From assembly GCA_958439205.1 (NCBI GenBank), contig OY288189.1:4469631-4533630 (forward strand): 64,000 nt of DNA, read 5' to 3'. This DNA comes from an uncultured Allorhizobium sp. (GTDB lineage Bacteria > Pseudomonadota > Alphaproteobacteria > Rhizobiales > Rhizobiaceae). Below are positions 39,638-48,547 of the stretch, piece after piece. The position numbers and the translations under genes were made by a program. Position 1 is the first letter of the stretch. Each line of letters starts with the position of its first letter. Below the pieces are notes generated by a model, which was not told the DNA's origin, ran no database searches, and saw nothing but the letters and a program-made list of their open reading frames with translations.

Positions 39638-41899
39638 TCAGGCAACCAGTTTGAATTTAAGTGCGAGGATTTCCTCGCCGAACATTTCGATATCTTCAGG
39701 CGCCGGGGTCTGGCTTCTGAGCGCATTGGCCTTCACGGCGAGGTCGTTCAGTCCGACATTGGAGGCCGCACCCTTGATCGTGTGCAGAACACGATCGATC
39801 TTTTCAGGATCGTTCTTGCGCAGAGCCTCATTCAATTCGTCCATGAGGCCGGTCGCATCGTCGAAGAAGGACTCGACCAGTTCCTGGAAGACGTCCTCGC
39901 CAAGCGCATCCACCAGCTCCGCATGGCGTGCTTCATCCAGCCCTTCGATGCCGAGGCCCGGCATCGACTGCAGCTTCATCTCGCCGAGATCCAGCTCCGG
40001 CAGCTCAAGCTTCTGGGGCGCCGTGGTCGTGGCCGGCATCGAGACTGGTTCGCGTGGCGAAGAGGTTGAATGGGCAATCACGTTCTTCAATCTTTCAAGA
40101 GTGACGGGCTTGGATTCGAAACCCTTCATGCCGGCTTCGAGGCAACGACGGCGGTCGTCGTCGGAGGCATTGGCGGTCATGGCGATGATCGGCGTGTCCG
40201 AAGAAGGACCGCCTTCGGCAATGATCCGCTTCGTCGCCTCGATCCCATCCATGACCGGCATCTGCATGTCCATCAGGATCAGGTCGAAGGCCTGCTCGCG
40301 AGAGATCGAGACCGCTTCGGCGCCATCATTGGCGATCTCGACATCCTGGCCGAGACGGGCGAGGAAACGGGTGGCGACGATCTGGTTGACCTTGTTGTCC
40401 TCGACGAGAAGGATGCGGCAGCGCGGCAGGGTTTCTTCGGCCACCACCTTGGCGGCGAGTCCGCTCGCCTCTTCCCGGGTGACCGGCACAACGGACAGCT
40501 CGAACCAGAAGATGGAGCCGACGCCGACGGTGCTGCTCATGCCGAGTTCGCCGCCGAGCTTCTCGACGATCTGCTTGCAGATGGTGAGGCCGAGACCGGT
40601 CCCGCCATAGCGGCGGCTGATCGAGGCATCGACCTGCGAGAAGGGCTTGAACAGCTTGTCGAGGCCTGCCTCATCGATGCCGATACCGGTGTCTTCCACC
40701 TCGAAACGGATCATCAGCTTGCCTTCGCGGTAGAAGTCGCGCAGGCGCAGCGTGACCGTGCCCTGATGGGTGAACTTCACGGCGTTGGACAGCAGGTTCA
40801 GCAGAACCTGGCGCAGACGCGTCGGATCAGTCTTGACGTAGAGCGCGTGGAGGGAATCCGGCAGATCCAGGATCACGGTATTGCCGTGGTCGTCGGCGCG
40901 GCCCCTGATGATGCTGACGGTGCTCTCGGCGAGTGCGCAGACGTCGAAGGCGCGCTCTTCAAGCTCCAGCTTACCGTGCTCGATCTTGGAGAAGTCGAGG
41001 ATCTCGTTGATGATCTCGAGCAGCGCCTCGCCCGAGGAGCGGATCGTCTTGACGCTGGACAGCGCATCGTCGGGGAGCTCTGAAAGCTCCAAGAGTTCGG
41101 ACATGCCGAGGATCGCATTGAGCGGCGTCCGGATCTCGTGGCCCATCGTCGCCATGAACTGCGACTTGGCGCGGTTACCGCCATCGGCGGCCTCATAGGC
41201 CTCGCTCAGCTGCGTTGCCATGACCTGGAGTTCGTGGCTCGATCGGCGGACCGAGCGGAGCTGGCGATTGAGGGTCACGACCAGGAAGACCACCGACACC
41301 ATGAGTAGGCTCAGCATCACCGTGGAGGTGCGCTCGAGGTCCAGGATCGTCGAGCGGCTCTCCGCACGCTCGTGGCTGACGCGGGTGTTGGTGTAGAGCA
41401 GGAAGTCCTCGGCCGTCCGGCTCATCGGGACCAGGGACGCCTCGAACTGCTCCAGTTGTTCGGCGGCCGGCGGCGTGCCTGCCGCATAGGCATCAAACAT
41501 CGGCTGCGCGGCCTGGACGGACTTTGTGATGCTGCCGATATAGCCGCGGATCTTCTCGTCGCCGGAAAAATAGGTGCCGAACTTCGCCTGATCGAGGATA
41601 GCTGTGCGCGAATAGAGAATGTCGTAGCGCAGGGCGAGCTCATCGAGCATCTGCGGGTTCTGTTCGCCACCGCGCACATTTGCCATGCTGTGGCTGAGCT
41701 GGCGCACTTCCCGATCCAGCTGGTAGACCGACCAGAGCGAGTTCTCCCGCACGCCATCTTCCATTATGCGGTACTGGCGGGCGATATCGACGAAGAGAAC
41801 CAGAAGGACAAGCAGGAGCACGGCAGACACGGTCTGCAGGACGAAGGCAACTGTGCCTCCGCCTGCAAATTTCCGCGCTGTTGCTCCCGTCATTGTCAC
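39638..41899 (-). CDS. Hybrid sensor histidine kinase with receiver and Hpt domains
   Basis: A 753-residue hybrid kinase. Membrane spans at about 17-40 and 192-210 bracket a mainly helical periplasmic sensor of 150 residues. The phospho-acceptor His253 is in ATMGHEIRTPLNAIL; the ATPase domain shows NLLSNAVKFTHQG, VEDTGIGID and RYGGTGLGLTICK. A receiver follows with LVEDNKVNQIV and the Asp of LILMDMQMPVMDG, then a C-terminal Hpt domain with VLHTIKGAASNVGLNDLA. It can therefore run an internal His-Asp-His relay to a separate receiver. Its ATG overlaps the stop of the periplasmic partner gene by four bases (ATGA), and two receiver proteins are in the operon. Confidence 0.93.
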   Translation of the reverse strand: MTMTGATARKFAGGGTVAFVLQTVSAVLLLVLLVLFVDIARQYRIMEDGVRENSLWSVYQLDREVRQLSHSMANVRGGEQNPQMLDELALRYDILYSRTAILDQAKFGTYFSGDEKIRGYIGSITKSVQAAQPMFDAYAAGTPPAAEQLEQFEASLVPMSRTAEDFLLYTNTRVSHERAESRSTILDLERTSTVMLSLLMVSVVFLVVTLNRQLRSVRRSSHELQVMATQLSEAYEAADGGNRAKSQFMATMGHEIRTPLNAILGMSELLELSELPDDALSSVKTIRSSGEALLEIINEILDFSKIEHGKLELEERAFDVCALAESTVSIIRGRADDHGNTVILDLPDSLHALYVKTDPTRLRQVLLNLLSNAVKFTHQGTVTLRLRDFYREGKLMIRFEVEDTGIGIDEAGLDKLFKPFSQVDASISRRYGGTGLGLTICKQIVEKLGGELGMSSTVGVGSIFWFELSVVPVTREEASGLAAKVVAEETLPRCRILLVEDNKVNQIVATRFLARLGQDVEIANDGAEAVSISREQAFDLILMDMQMPVMDGIEATKRIIAEGGPSSDTPIIAMTANASDDDRRRCLEAGMKGFESKPVTLERLKNVIAHSTSSPREPVSMPATTTAPQKLELPELDLGEMKLQSMPGLGIEGLDEARHAELVDALGEDVFQELVESFFDDATGLMDELNEALRKNDPEKIDRVLHTIKGAASNVGLNDLAVKANALRSQTPAPEDIEMFGEEILALKFKLVA

Positions 41900-42390
41900 T
41901 GGCCGACCTCGATTTCCTTGATCTGCCAGACGGACCGCGAGAAGTACTTCTCGTTATAGAGGTCTGCGTCGAGATCGAAGGGATAGACCAGCATCAGCGG
42001 GCCCTTGTCGCGGATCGACATCGGCTTGCCGTCAAGCTTGGTGGCGAGAATGGTATCGAGCTTGGCGTCTTCAGCCGGTACATCGGCGGCGTAGTCGTTG
42101 AGCGCGCGGACCTTGAGGCTGGTGCCGGTTGCGCCGACTGCAGCGAGGATTTCGCGCAGCAGCGGACCTTCAAAGGTTACCGTACCCTCGGTCCAGGGCG
42201 TTTCCATTTCGCCCTTGCGACCTTTGAGCGCTTCCAGCATCGCAAGATCGAACTGGGCGGTGTCGCCGGCATTGGTGTTGGAAATGGTGCCCTTCACCGT
42301 GAGGACGACAGGTCCGGTCGGGGCATCCAGCGCAAGGGCGGCAGTTGCAGTCAAAGCGCTCGCAAGAAGCGCGACGAGAATGCTCTTCAT
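41896..42390 (-). CDS. Periplasmic sulfite-oxidase-fold (molybdopterin-domain-like) protein without cysteine
   Basis: A 164-residue exported protein with signal peptide MKSILVALLASALTATAALA. The mature part resembles the oxidoreductase molybdopterin-binding domain: VVLTVKGTISNTNA, AQFDLAMLEAL, TVTFEGPLLREILAAVG, VRALNDYAADVP and PLMLVYPFD. It contains no cysteine, so the molybdenum ligand of true sulfite oxidases is missing and catalysis is unlikely. ATG 42390 is chosen because an upstream extension would read into the receiver gene. Its stop overlaps the kinase start, which strongly suggests that it works with that kinase, perhaps as a ligand-binding subunit. Family match is by pattern, not search. 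Confidence 0.7.
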   Translation of the reverse strand: MKSILVALLASALTATAALALDAPTGPVVLTVKGTISNTNAGDTAQFDLAMLEALKGRKGEMETPWTEGTVTFEGPLLREILAAVGATGTSLKVRALNDYAADVPAEDAKLDTILATKLDGKPMSIRDKGPLMLVYPFDLDADLYNEKYFSRSVWQIKEIEVGQ

Positions 42391-42406
42391 GGTTCTGCTC
42401 CTCTTG

Positions 42407-42802
42407 TTATGCCGAACGTCGTTCGGGATGGACGGCCGCTGCACCCAGATGGTCTGCCAGCAGCTTGCGGAAGGCGACGGCCTCGACCGGCTTGTGCAGG
42501 AAATCGGTGATACCCGCCGCCTTTGCCTCTTCGCGCAGGCGCGGCTCATCATCCGCCGTGACCATGACGACCGGCACGTCGCGGTAGCGATCCATGAGGC
42601 GGACGGCCTTGACGAACTGCAGCCCGGACATGCCCGGCAGCAGATGATCGACGATCAGCATTTCGAAGTTCTCGGCATGACACAGCATCAGAGCCGTGTT
42701 TCCATCGCCCGCGACCTTGATCTCTTCGACCGTCACCTTCTTCGCGAGATGCTTGATGATCATCGCGTTGGTCGGATTGTCTTCGACAATCAGAATGGCC
42801 AT
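42407..42802 (-). CDS. Single-domain response regulator
   Basis: A 131-residue stand-alone receiver: MAILIVEDNPTNAMIIKHLA pocket, phospho-acceptor Asp52 in MLIVDHLLPGMSG, conserved Thr in VVMVTADDEP and Lys in FLHKPVEAV. It has no output domain, so it probably acts as a phospho-shuttle or sink, or as a partner to the Hpt domain of the hybrid kinase. First gene of the operon, 16 bases ahead of the periplasmic partner. The 203 bases upstream to frcK contain no gene that I can see. Confidence 0.92.
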   Translation of the reverse strand: MAILIVEDNPTNAMIIKHLAKKVTVEEIKVAGDGNTALMLCHAENFEMLIVDHLLPGMSGLQFVKAVRLMDRYRDVPVVMVTADDEPRLREEAKAAGITDFLHKPVEAVAFRKLLADHLGAAAVHPERRSA

Positions 42803-43005
42803 GTTCTACCCCCTTTGAAAGCACCCGATCGAGGCTTCCAGACACCTCGTCAACACAGCGGGTGCCGCGTTAACCTTTCATGGAGGAGTTGTATCAGGGG
42901 GAGGCTGAAATTCGCTGAACCAAACCGATACAATTTTACGGATGGCACATTTAATTAGAACTTAATAACTTTCGAAGGTGCGACTACGCCTGAGAAGCGG
43001 CACTT

Positions 43006-43629
43006 TCAGAACAGATCGAAGGTGAAATCCGCGGTCCGGCTGCGCTCGAGAACAAGCCTGCCATTAGGCAGATCGTTGCTTTCGACTTTCGCGTCGATCT
43101 GTGCCGGAGTGAGACCGTAATGGACCCAGCGCGCAATGAGCCGACGCTCCAGTTCCTCGATCGGCGGCGCCACCATGACCGTCAGATCGAAGAGGTCGGC
43201 AAGGCCTGCCCACCGCCCCTGATCGAGCAGAAGATAGTTGCCTTCGGCGATCACGATGCGATCTTCTGGCGCAATACAACGGGCAGCAGCAACCGCCAGC
43301 TCCCTTGACCGATCGAAGACGGGCACGAAGACCTCGCCACCGGCCTTTACGGCCCGCAGCAGGTCGGCAAGACCGCGCACGTCGAAGGTGTGCGGCGCGC
43401 CTTTGCGGGCGAGATCGCCGCGTTGATCGAGGATCGCGTTATCGAGATGAAAGCCGTCCATGGGCAGGACCGCGCTGCGCTGTCCCCTTTGAGTGAGGAT
43501 TTCGTGCAGCCGATCCGCAAGCGTCGACTTACCGGCACCCGGAGGGCCGGCCACGCCGACGAGCAGACGGGCGCACCCATGCGCCCGCCTTTCGATCTCG
43601 GATAAGAGCTCGTCGAGCACCTGGCTCAT
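43006..43629 (-). CDS. frcK: Kinase of the fructose uptake locus
   Basis: A 207-residue P-loop kinase of the pantothenate/uridine-kinase-like group. Walker A is VAGPPGAGKSTLADRL and the substrate region is LPMDGFHLDNAILD with a later IAEGNYLLLDQGRW. The same gene follows frcBCA in Sinorhizobium meliloti, where FrcK was assigned to the fructose transport operon by position and homology. Its ATG overlaps the frcA stop (ATGA). Its exact substrate, fructose or other, is not settled by sequence. Confidence 0.88.
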   Translation of the reverse strand: MSQVLDELLSEIERRAHGCARLLVGVAGPPGAGKSTLADRLHEILTQRGQRSAVLPMDGFHLDNAILDQRGDLARKGAPHTFDVRGLADLLRAVKAGGEVFVPVFDRSRELAVAAARCIAPEDRIVIAEGNYLLLDQGRWAGLADLFDLTVMVAPPIEELERRLIARWVHYGLTPAQIDAKVESNDLPNGRLVLERSRTADFTFDLF

Positions 43630-44408
43630 GCCGCCCGCTCGGCCTCAGGCGCCGGCCGCGCACCGGTCATGAAGGCAACCGCATCGGACATGGTGTAGTC
43701 CTTGGGGTTGATGACGCAGAGACGCTTGCCAAGCCGGTGGACGTGAATGCGGTCCGCCACTTCGAAGACATGCGGCATGTTGTGGCTGATCAGGACGATC
43801 GGCAGACCGCGCGAGCGCACGTCGAGGATCAGCTCCAGAACCTTGCGGCTTTCCTTGACCCCGAGTGCTGCCGTCGGCTCATCAAGAATGATGACCTTGG
43901 AACCAAAGGCTGCCGCACGAGCGACCGCCACACCCTGACGCTGGCCGCCCGAGAGCGTTTCCACCGCCTGGTTGATGTTCTGAATGGTCATCAGGCCAAG
44001 CTCTGAAAGCTTGTCGCGGGCGATCTTTTCCATCGCCGGACGATCCAGCTTGCGGAACACGCTGCCCATGATGCCGGGTTTGCGCAGTTCACGGCCGAGG
44101 AACATGTTGTCGGCAATCGAGAGCGCCGGCGACAGAGCGAGGTTCTGGTACACGGTCTCGATGCCGGCATTGCGCGCATCGATCGGCGAGCGGAAGTTGA
44201 TCGTCTTGCCTTCGAGCTTGATCTCACCCTCATCAGGCGAAACGGCGCCGGAGATCGCCTTGATCAGCGAAGACTTGCCGGCCCCGTTGTCGCCGATAAC
44301 CGCGAGGATCTCGCCCGGATAGAGATCGAAGTCTGCCTGATCGAGGGCGGTGACGCGGCCGTAACGCTTGACCAGGCCGCGGGCTGTGAGAATGGGTTCC
44401 TTGGTCAT
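43626..44408 (-). CDS. frcA: Fructose ABC transporter ATPase
   Basis: A 260-residue sugar-type ABC ATPase of the single-domain FrcA kind. Walker A is AVIGDNGAGKSSLIKAI, the signature is LSGGQRQGVAVARA, Walker B is VIILDEPTAALGVKESRK and the switch His is in VLISHNMPHVFEVAD. GIETVYQNLALSPALSIADNMFLGRE is the Q-loop region typical of monosaccharide importers. ATG 44408 overlaps the frcC stop, so translation is coupled; an upstream in-frame extension to 44486 would overlap frcC and is rejected. Confidence 0.94.
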   Translation of the reverse strand: MTKEPILTARGLVKRYGRVTALDQADFDLYPGEILAVIGDNGAGKSSLIKAISGAVSPDEGEIKLEGKTINFRSPIDARNAGIETVYQNLALSPALSIADNMFLGRELRKPGIMGSVFRKLDRPAMEKIARDKLSELGLMTIQNINQAVETLSGGQRQGVAVARAAAFGSKVIILDEPTAALGVKESRKVLELILDVRSRGLPIVLISHNMPHVFEVADRIHVHRLGKRLCVINPKDYTMSDAVAFMTGARPAPEAERAA

Positions 44409-45490
44409 CAGCCTGCTACCTTTCTGATCCACTGGTCGATTGCTACGGCGGCGATGATGAGAACGCCGATCAACAGGTAGGTCCATTGCGGATCCGTGCC
44501 GATCAGGCGCAGGCCGAGCTGGAAGACACCGACGATCAGCGCGCCGAAGATCATGCCGAGGATCGAGCCACGTCCGCCGAAGAGCGAGATGCCGCCGATC
44601 ACCACGGCCGTGATGGATTCGATGTTGGCGAACTGGCCGGCAGTCGGAGAAACCGAACCGATACGACCGATCAGGGCCCAGCCAGCTAGTGCACAGATGA
44701 GGCCGGACAGCGTGTAGACGGAGATCAGCATGCGCTTGACGTTGACGCCTGCCAGTTCCGCCGCATCCGGATCATCGCCGACCGCATAGACATGGCGTCC
44801 CCAGGCGGTGTGGTTGAGCACATACCAGAGCAGCGCAACGAGGAGCACCATGGCGATAACGCCATAGGTCAGCACCGCACCGCCCATGCGGATGTTCTCG
44901 CCGAAGAATTTGAGGATCGGCGCGTTGGCGTCGATGTCCTGGCTGCGGATCGTCTCATTGGCAGAATAAAGGAAGTTGGTCGCCAGAACGATCTGCCACA
45001 TGCCGAGCGTGACGATGAAGGGCGGCAGCTTCATGCGTGCGACGAGCACGCCATTGATGAAGCCGCAGAAGGCGCCGACGCCGAGACCGCAGAGCACGGC
45101 AAGCTCAGGCGGGAGGCCGTAGCGGAAGGCAAATTGGCCCATCACGACCGACGACAGAACCATGATGGCGCCGACAGAGAGGTCGATGCCCTTTGTCAGG
45201 ATGACCAGCGTCTGCGCTGCTCCGACAATGCCGACGATGGCGACCTGCTGGAGAATGAGGGTGAGCGTGAAGGCGGAGAAAAACTTCCCGCCGAGAATGA
45301 GGCCGAAGACCGCAATCGACAGCACCAGCACGATCAGCGCCACGGCTGCCGGGCTCGAATGCAGGAAATGCTGGAAGCGCTCAAGAGCACTCTTTTCATG
45401 ACGGTCGAACGAGGCGACTTCGGTCGAACTCGACGACAGGACCTTCTCAAATTCTTGCGTGGTCCGCGTCTCGGGATTGGCCGGCTGCAT
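44408..45490 (-). CDS. frcC: Fructose ABC transporter permease
   Basis: A permease of about 360 residues with roughly ten membrane segments starting near residue 45. Family landmarks are IVGAAQTLVILTKGIDLSVGAIMVLSSV and the coupling region HVYAVGDDPDAAELAGVNVKRMLISVYTLSG; IESITAVVIGGISLFGGRGSILG near the end is a RbsC/FrcC hallmark. The first in-frame ATG at 45499 touches the GGGAGG box, so ATG 45490 with eight-base spacing is preferred. It is 140 bases after frcB, with a strong hairpin between them. Confidence 0.93.
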   Translation of the reverse strand: MQPANPETRTTQEFEKVLSSSSTEVASFDRHEKSALERFQHFLHSSPAAVALIVLVLSIAVFGLILGGKFFSAFTLTLILQQVAIVGIVGAAQTLVILTKGIDLSVGAIMVLSSVVMGQFAFRYGLPPELAVLCGLGVGAFCGFINGVLVARMKLPPFIVTLGMWQIVLATNFLYSANETIRSQDIDANAPILKFFGENIRMGGAVLTYGVIAMVLLVALLWYVLNHTAWGRHVYAVGDDPDAAELAGVNVKRMLISVYTLSGLICALAGWALIGRIGSVSPTAGQFANIESITAVVIGGISLFGGRGSILGMIFGALIVGVFQLGLRLIGTDPQWTYLLIGVLIIAAVAIDQWIRKVAG

Positions 45491-45577
45491 GTGGGTCATC
45501 CTCCCTGCCGTTGTCTCTAATTTTTACATGAAGGATACGCCCGGCCTGCCGCCGCGCAAAGCCGGGCGTTGCGCCTA

Positions 45578-45601
45578 CCGGCGAGAGCTTGCTCTCGCCG
45601 G
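45578..45601 (-). terminator. Intercistronic hairpin between frcB and frcC
   Basis: CCGGCGAGAGC (45578-45588) and GCTCTCGCCGG (45591-45601) form a perfect 11-bp stem with a 2-base loop, 30 bases after the frcB stop. No T tract follows, so it probably protects the upstream mRNA and keeps binding protein in excess of permease. Confidence 0.65.
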
Positions 45602-45630
45602 CGTTTCAGTTCAGGCGCAGGAGGCTGAAA

Positions 45631-46656
45631 TCAACCCCAGCACTTGTCCGTGCCAGCCTTGGTGTCGATGGACTCGACGCCAGCTGCCGGCTTGTCGGTG
45701 ACGAGGGCGACGCCCGTGTCGAAGAAGTTCTTGCCTTCGGTGGCAGCCGGCTTCTCGCCGGTGTCAGCGAACTTCTTGATCGCTTCGATGCCGAGCGATG
45801 CCATCAGCAGCGGATACTGCTGCGAAGTCGCACCGATGACGCCTTCAGCGACGTTCTTGACGCCCGGGCAACCGCCGTCGACCGACACGATCAGCACGTC
45901 ACCTTCCTTGCCAACGGCCTTCAGCGCTTCATAGGCGCCAGCCGCAGCCGGTTCGTTGATGGTGTGAACGACGTTGATGGACGGATCCTTCTGGAGAAGG
46001 TTTTCCATGGCGGTACGGCCGCCTTCTTCATTGCCGTTGGTGATGTCGTGGCCGACGATGCGCGCATCGGTTTCGTCGCCGATCTTGTTGATGTCGACGG
46101 TGTCGATGCCGAAGCCCTTCATGAAGCCCTGGTTACGCAGAACGTCGACGGACGGCTGCGAGGGGGTCAGGTTGAGGAAGGCGATCTTTGCGTCCTTGGC
46201 GGCGTCGCCGAGCGTGGCTGCTGCCCACTTGCCGATCAGTTCGCCGGCGAGAAGGTTGTCGGTGGCGAAGGTCATGTCGGCAGAATCGATCGGCTCCAGC
46301 GGCGTGTCGAGGGCGATGACGAGGAGACCTGCGTCACGAGCCTTCTGGACGGCCGGAACGATGCCCTTGGTGTCGGATGCGGTGAGCAGGATGCCCTTGG
46401 CGCCGTCAGCAATGCAGGTTTCGATAGCGGCAACCTGGCTTTCCGAGTCGCCGTCAACCTTGCCGGCATAGGCCTTCAGGGTCACGCCGAGCTCGGCGGC
46501 CTTGGCGGTCGCGCCTTCCTTCATCTTGACGAAGAAGGGGTTGGTGTCGGTCTTGGTGATGAGGCAGGCGGAAACGTCGGCTGCCTGTACCGGCGCGGCG
46601 AAGACAACGCCGAGGGCCAGTGTCGACAGGGCAGCAGTGATCAGAGACTTTTTCAT
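45631..46656 (-). CDS. frcB: Periplasmic fructose-binding protein
   Basis: A 341-residue exported sugar-binding protein. The signal peptide is MKKSLITAALSTLALGVVFAAPVQA; the mature protein begins ADVSACLITKTDTNPFFVKMKEGA, a periplasmic-binding-protein type I fold. Sugar-contact regions include GILLTASDTKGIVPAV, LVIALDTPLEPID and EPAAAGAYEALKAVG. Cysteine pairs (SACLI and IETCIAD) probably form a disulfide. GGGAGG lies nine bases ahead of ATG 46656. It supplies the FrcCA transporter, which in S. meliloti imports fructose, ribose and mannose. Confidence 0.93.
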   Translation of the reverse strand: MKKSLITAALSTLALGVVFAAPVQAADVSACLITKTDTNPFFVKMKEGATAKAAELGVTLKAYAGKVDGDSESQVAAIETCIADGAKGILLTASDTKGIVPAVQKARDAGLLVIALDTPLEPIDSADMTFATDNLLAGELIGKWAAATLGDAAKDAKIAFLNLTPSQPSVDVLRNQGFMKGFGIDTVDINKIGDETDARIVGHDITNGNEEGGRTAMENLLQKDPSINVVHTINEPAAAGAYEALKAVGKEGDVLIVSVDGGCPGVKNVAEGVIGATSQQYPLLMASLGIEAIKKFADTGEKPAATEGKNFFDTGVALVTDKPAAGVESIDTKAGTDKCWG

Positions 46657-46887
46657 TTGGTATTCCTCCCGAATGGTGTCGGCCAGCTCCTCCGGCCGCA
46701 ACGTGTCGGCACGGACCGCCCCTTGACGATCCGATCGGGTGCCATCAGGCATCCACTCCTCCACGAGACCATTTAGAACATCAGAACATTTGGGCTGTCA
46801 ATAAATAAATCCAGTTGAATTATTAAATCGGTGTGACATTCTGCGGGGGCTTTCTTAAAAGGAAGCGGTCGGGAGGAGCGGCCTCAA
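46657..46887. promoter_or_regulatory. frcB-frcR divergent control region
   Basis: The 231-base gap is AT-rich in its middle (46771-46830) against GC-rich neighbours. It holds a direct repeat AGAACAT-C-AGAACAT (46775-46789) and an AATAA...TTATT dyad (46804-46824), similar in style to binding sites of ROK repressors such as NagC/Mlc. GGGAGG boxes end both sides. Likely site of FrcR control; the exact operator is not proven. Confidence 0.45.
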
Positions 46888-48132
46888 GTGTCACAGGATG
46901 ATCATGCACGACTGGCGGATCCGGCGCCCAGGGTGAGTGCCGGCGGCGGCTCGAACCAGGTGCGCGTGCGCGCCTACAACGAGCGGCTTGTGCTTTCGCT
47001 TGTCCGCCAGAATCCGGGCTGCTCTAAGGCTGACATCGCCCGACTGACCGGCCTTTCGGCCCAGACCGTGTCCGTCATTATGCGGTCGCTCGAAAGCGAC
47101 GAACTGCTGGTGCGCGGCGAGCCTATCCGGGGTCGCGTCGGCCAACCTTCGGTGCCGATGTACATCAATCCCGAGGCTGTCTTTTCCTTCGGCGTGAAGA
47201 TCGGACGACGCAGCGCCGACCTCGTGCTGATGGATTTCGCCGGCAATATTCACAAGCAGCGCCACCGCACCTATCGCTATCCGCATCCCGACCATCTGCT
47301 CCCCTTCATCTGCGAGGGGATTGCAGAGATGGAAGCCCAGATGGATGCGACCATGCGGGCGCGGATTGCAGGCATCGGCATCGCCGCCCCCTTTGAACTC
47401 TGGAACTGGGCCGAGGAAGTCGGCGCGCCCGAAGGAGCCATGGACATCTGGCGCCAAGTTGACCTGCAGGTCGAGGTTCAGGCGCGGATGGCGCATCCCG
47501 TTTACCTGCGCAACGACGCGACCAGCGCCTGCGGCGCAGAGCTCGTCTTCGGTGCCGGGCAGCGCTATCCCGATTTCGTCTATTTCTATATCGGCTCGTT
47601 CATCGGCGGCGGCATTGTCGTCAATTCCGCCCTTTTCGTCGGCCGCACCGGGACTGCCGGCGCGATCGGCCCGCTGCCCGTGCGCGACAAACACGGCCAG
47701 ACCCGCCAGCTGCTCGATATCGCCTCGATCTTCGTGCTCGAAAATCTGCTGCGTGAACGTGGTATCGATCCGCAGCCGCTCTGGTATGCCGCGGAAGAAT
47801 GGATCGATTTCGGCGAGCCGCTGGAAATCTGGCTGCAGGACACCGCAGCCGCCCTCGCCCAGGCCGTCATCGCCGCCGCCTCGATCATCGACTTTGCCGC
47901 TGCCATCATCGACGGCGGCTTTCCGGCCTGGGTCCGACATCGCCTGGTGAAGGCCACCATCGAGGCCATGAACCGCCTCGACCTCCAGGGCGTCGTCATC
48001 CCCGACATCGTCGAAGGCGAAGTCGGCGACCAGGCCCGCGCCATTGGCGGCGCCAGCCTGCCGATATTCGACCGCTACCTCATCGATCAAACCGTACTGT
48101 TCAAGGATACCACCCATGCTGAAGGGAATTGA
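46888..48132 (+). CDS. frcR: ROK-family transcriptional regulator of the fructose locus
   Basis: A 414-residue ROK regulator. The N-terminal winged helix is VRAYNERLVLSLVRQNPG with SKADIARLTGLSAQTVSVIMRSLES as helix-turn-helix; the ROK sugar-kinase-like fold follows from about 95, with YIGSFIGGGIVVNSALFVGRTGTAGAIGPLPV as the phosphate-loop segment. The kinase zinc motif CxCGxxGC is missing, which fits a regulator rather than a kinase. It starts at GTG 46888 behind GGGAGGAG and is divergent from frcBCAK, as in S. meliloti. Its 3' end overlaps the mutarotase gene by 17 bases. Confidence 0.88.
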   Translation: MSQDDHARLADPAPRVSAGGGSNQVRVRAYNERLVLSLVRQNPGCSKADIARLTGLSAQTVSVIMRSLESDELLVRGEPIRGRVGQPSVPMYINPEAVFSFGVKIGRRSADLVLMDFAGNIHKQRHRTYRYPHPDHLLPFICEGIAEMEAQMDATMRARIAGIGIAAPFELWNWAEEVGAPEGAMDIWRQVDLQVEVQARMAHPVYLRNDATSACGAELVFGAGQRYPDFVYFYIGSFIGGGIVVNSALFVGRTGTAGAIGPLPVRDKHGQTRQLLDIASIFVLENLLRERGIDPQPLWYAAEEWIDFGEPLEIWLQDTAAALAQAVIAAASIIDFAAAIIDGGFPAWVRHRLVKATIEAMNRLDLQGVVIPDIVEGEVGDQARAIGGASLPIFDRYLIDQTVLFKDTTHAEGN

Positions 48133-48544
48133 TCCCCTCCTGAGCCCCGAGCTTCTCGCCACCTTGCGCGCCATGGGCCATGGCGACGAGATCGCCATCG
48201 TCGACGGCAATTATCCGGCGCTCGAACATGCGCGACGTCTGGTGCGCCTCGACGGCCATCACCTCGTGCCCGTGCTCAACGCGATCCTCAGCGTAATGCC
48301 GATCGACGACTTCGTGCCGGAAGCAATCTTCCGCTCCGTGGTCGGCGGCAAGCCGGACCAGGTCGATCCGGTGCATCAGGAAATCATCGACTGCTGCGCA
48401 CAGCATGAGCCGAAAGTCCCGGTGACGAAGCTGATCGGTGCGGATTTCTACAACAGGGTGAAGGCCGCCCATACGGTCGTGCAGACCGGCGAGCCGCGGC
48501 TCTATGCCAATGTCGTCCTGCGCAAGGGTGTGATCTACCCGTAG
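48116..48544 (+). CDS. RbsD/FucU-family sugar mutarotase
   Basis: A 142-residue RbsD/FucU protein: MLKGIDPLLSPELLATLRAMGHGDEIAIVDGNYPA with the catalytic-site His/Asp pair (GHGDEIAIVD), VIYP-type end YANVVLRKGVIYP, and the middle KLIGADFYNRVKAAH. Family members interconvert sugar anomers after import. It overlaps the frcR stop by 17 bases, so it is co-translated with the regulator. This placement suggests that it processes the frc substrate, although the sugar is not shown by sequence. Confidence 0.9.
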   Translation: MLKGIDPLLSPELLATLRAMGHGDEIAIVDGNYPALEHARRLVRLDGHHLVPVLNAILSVMPIDDFVPEAIFRSVVGGKPDQVDPVHQEIIDCCAQHEPKVPVTKLIGADFYNRVKAAHTVVQTGEPRLYANVVLRKGVIYP

Positions 48545-48547
48545 GCC

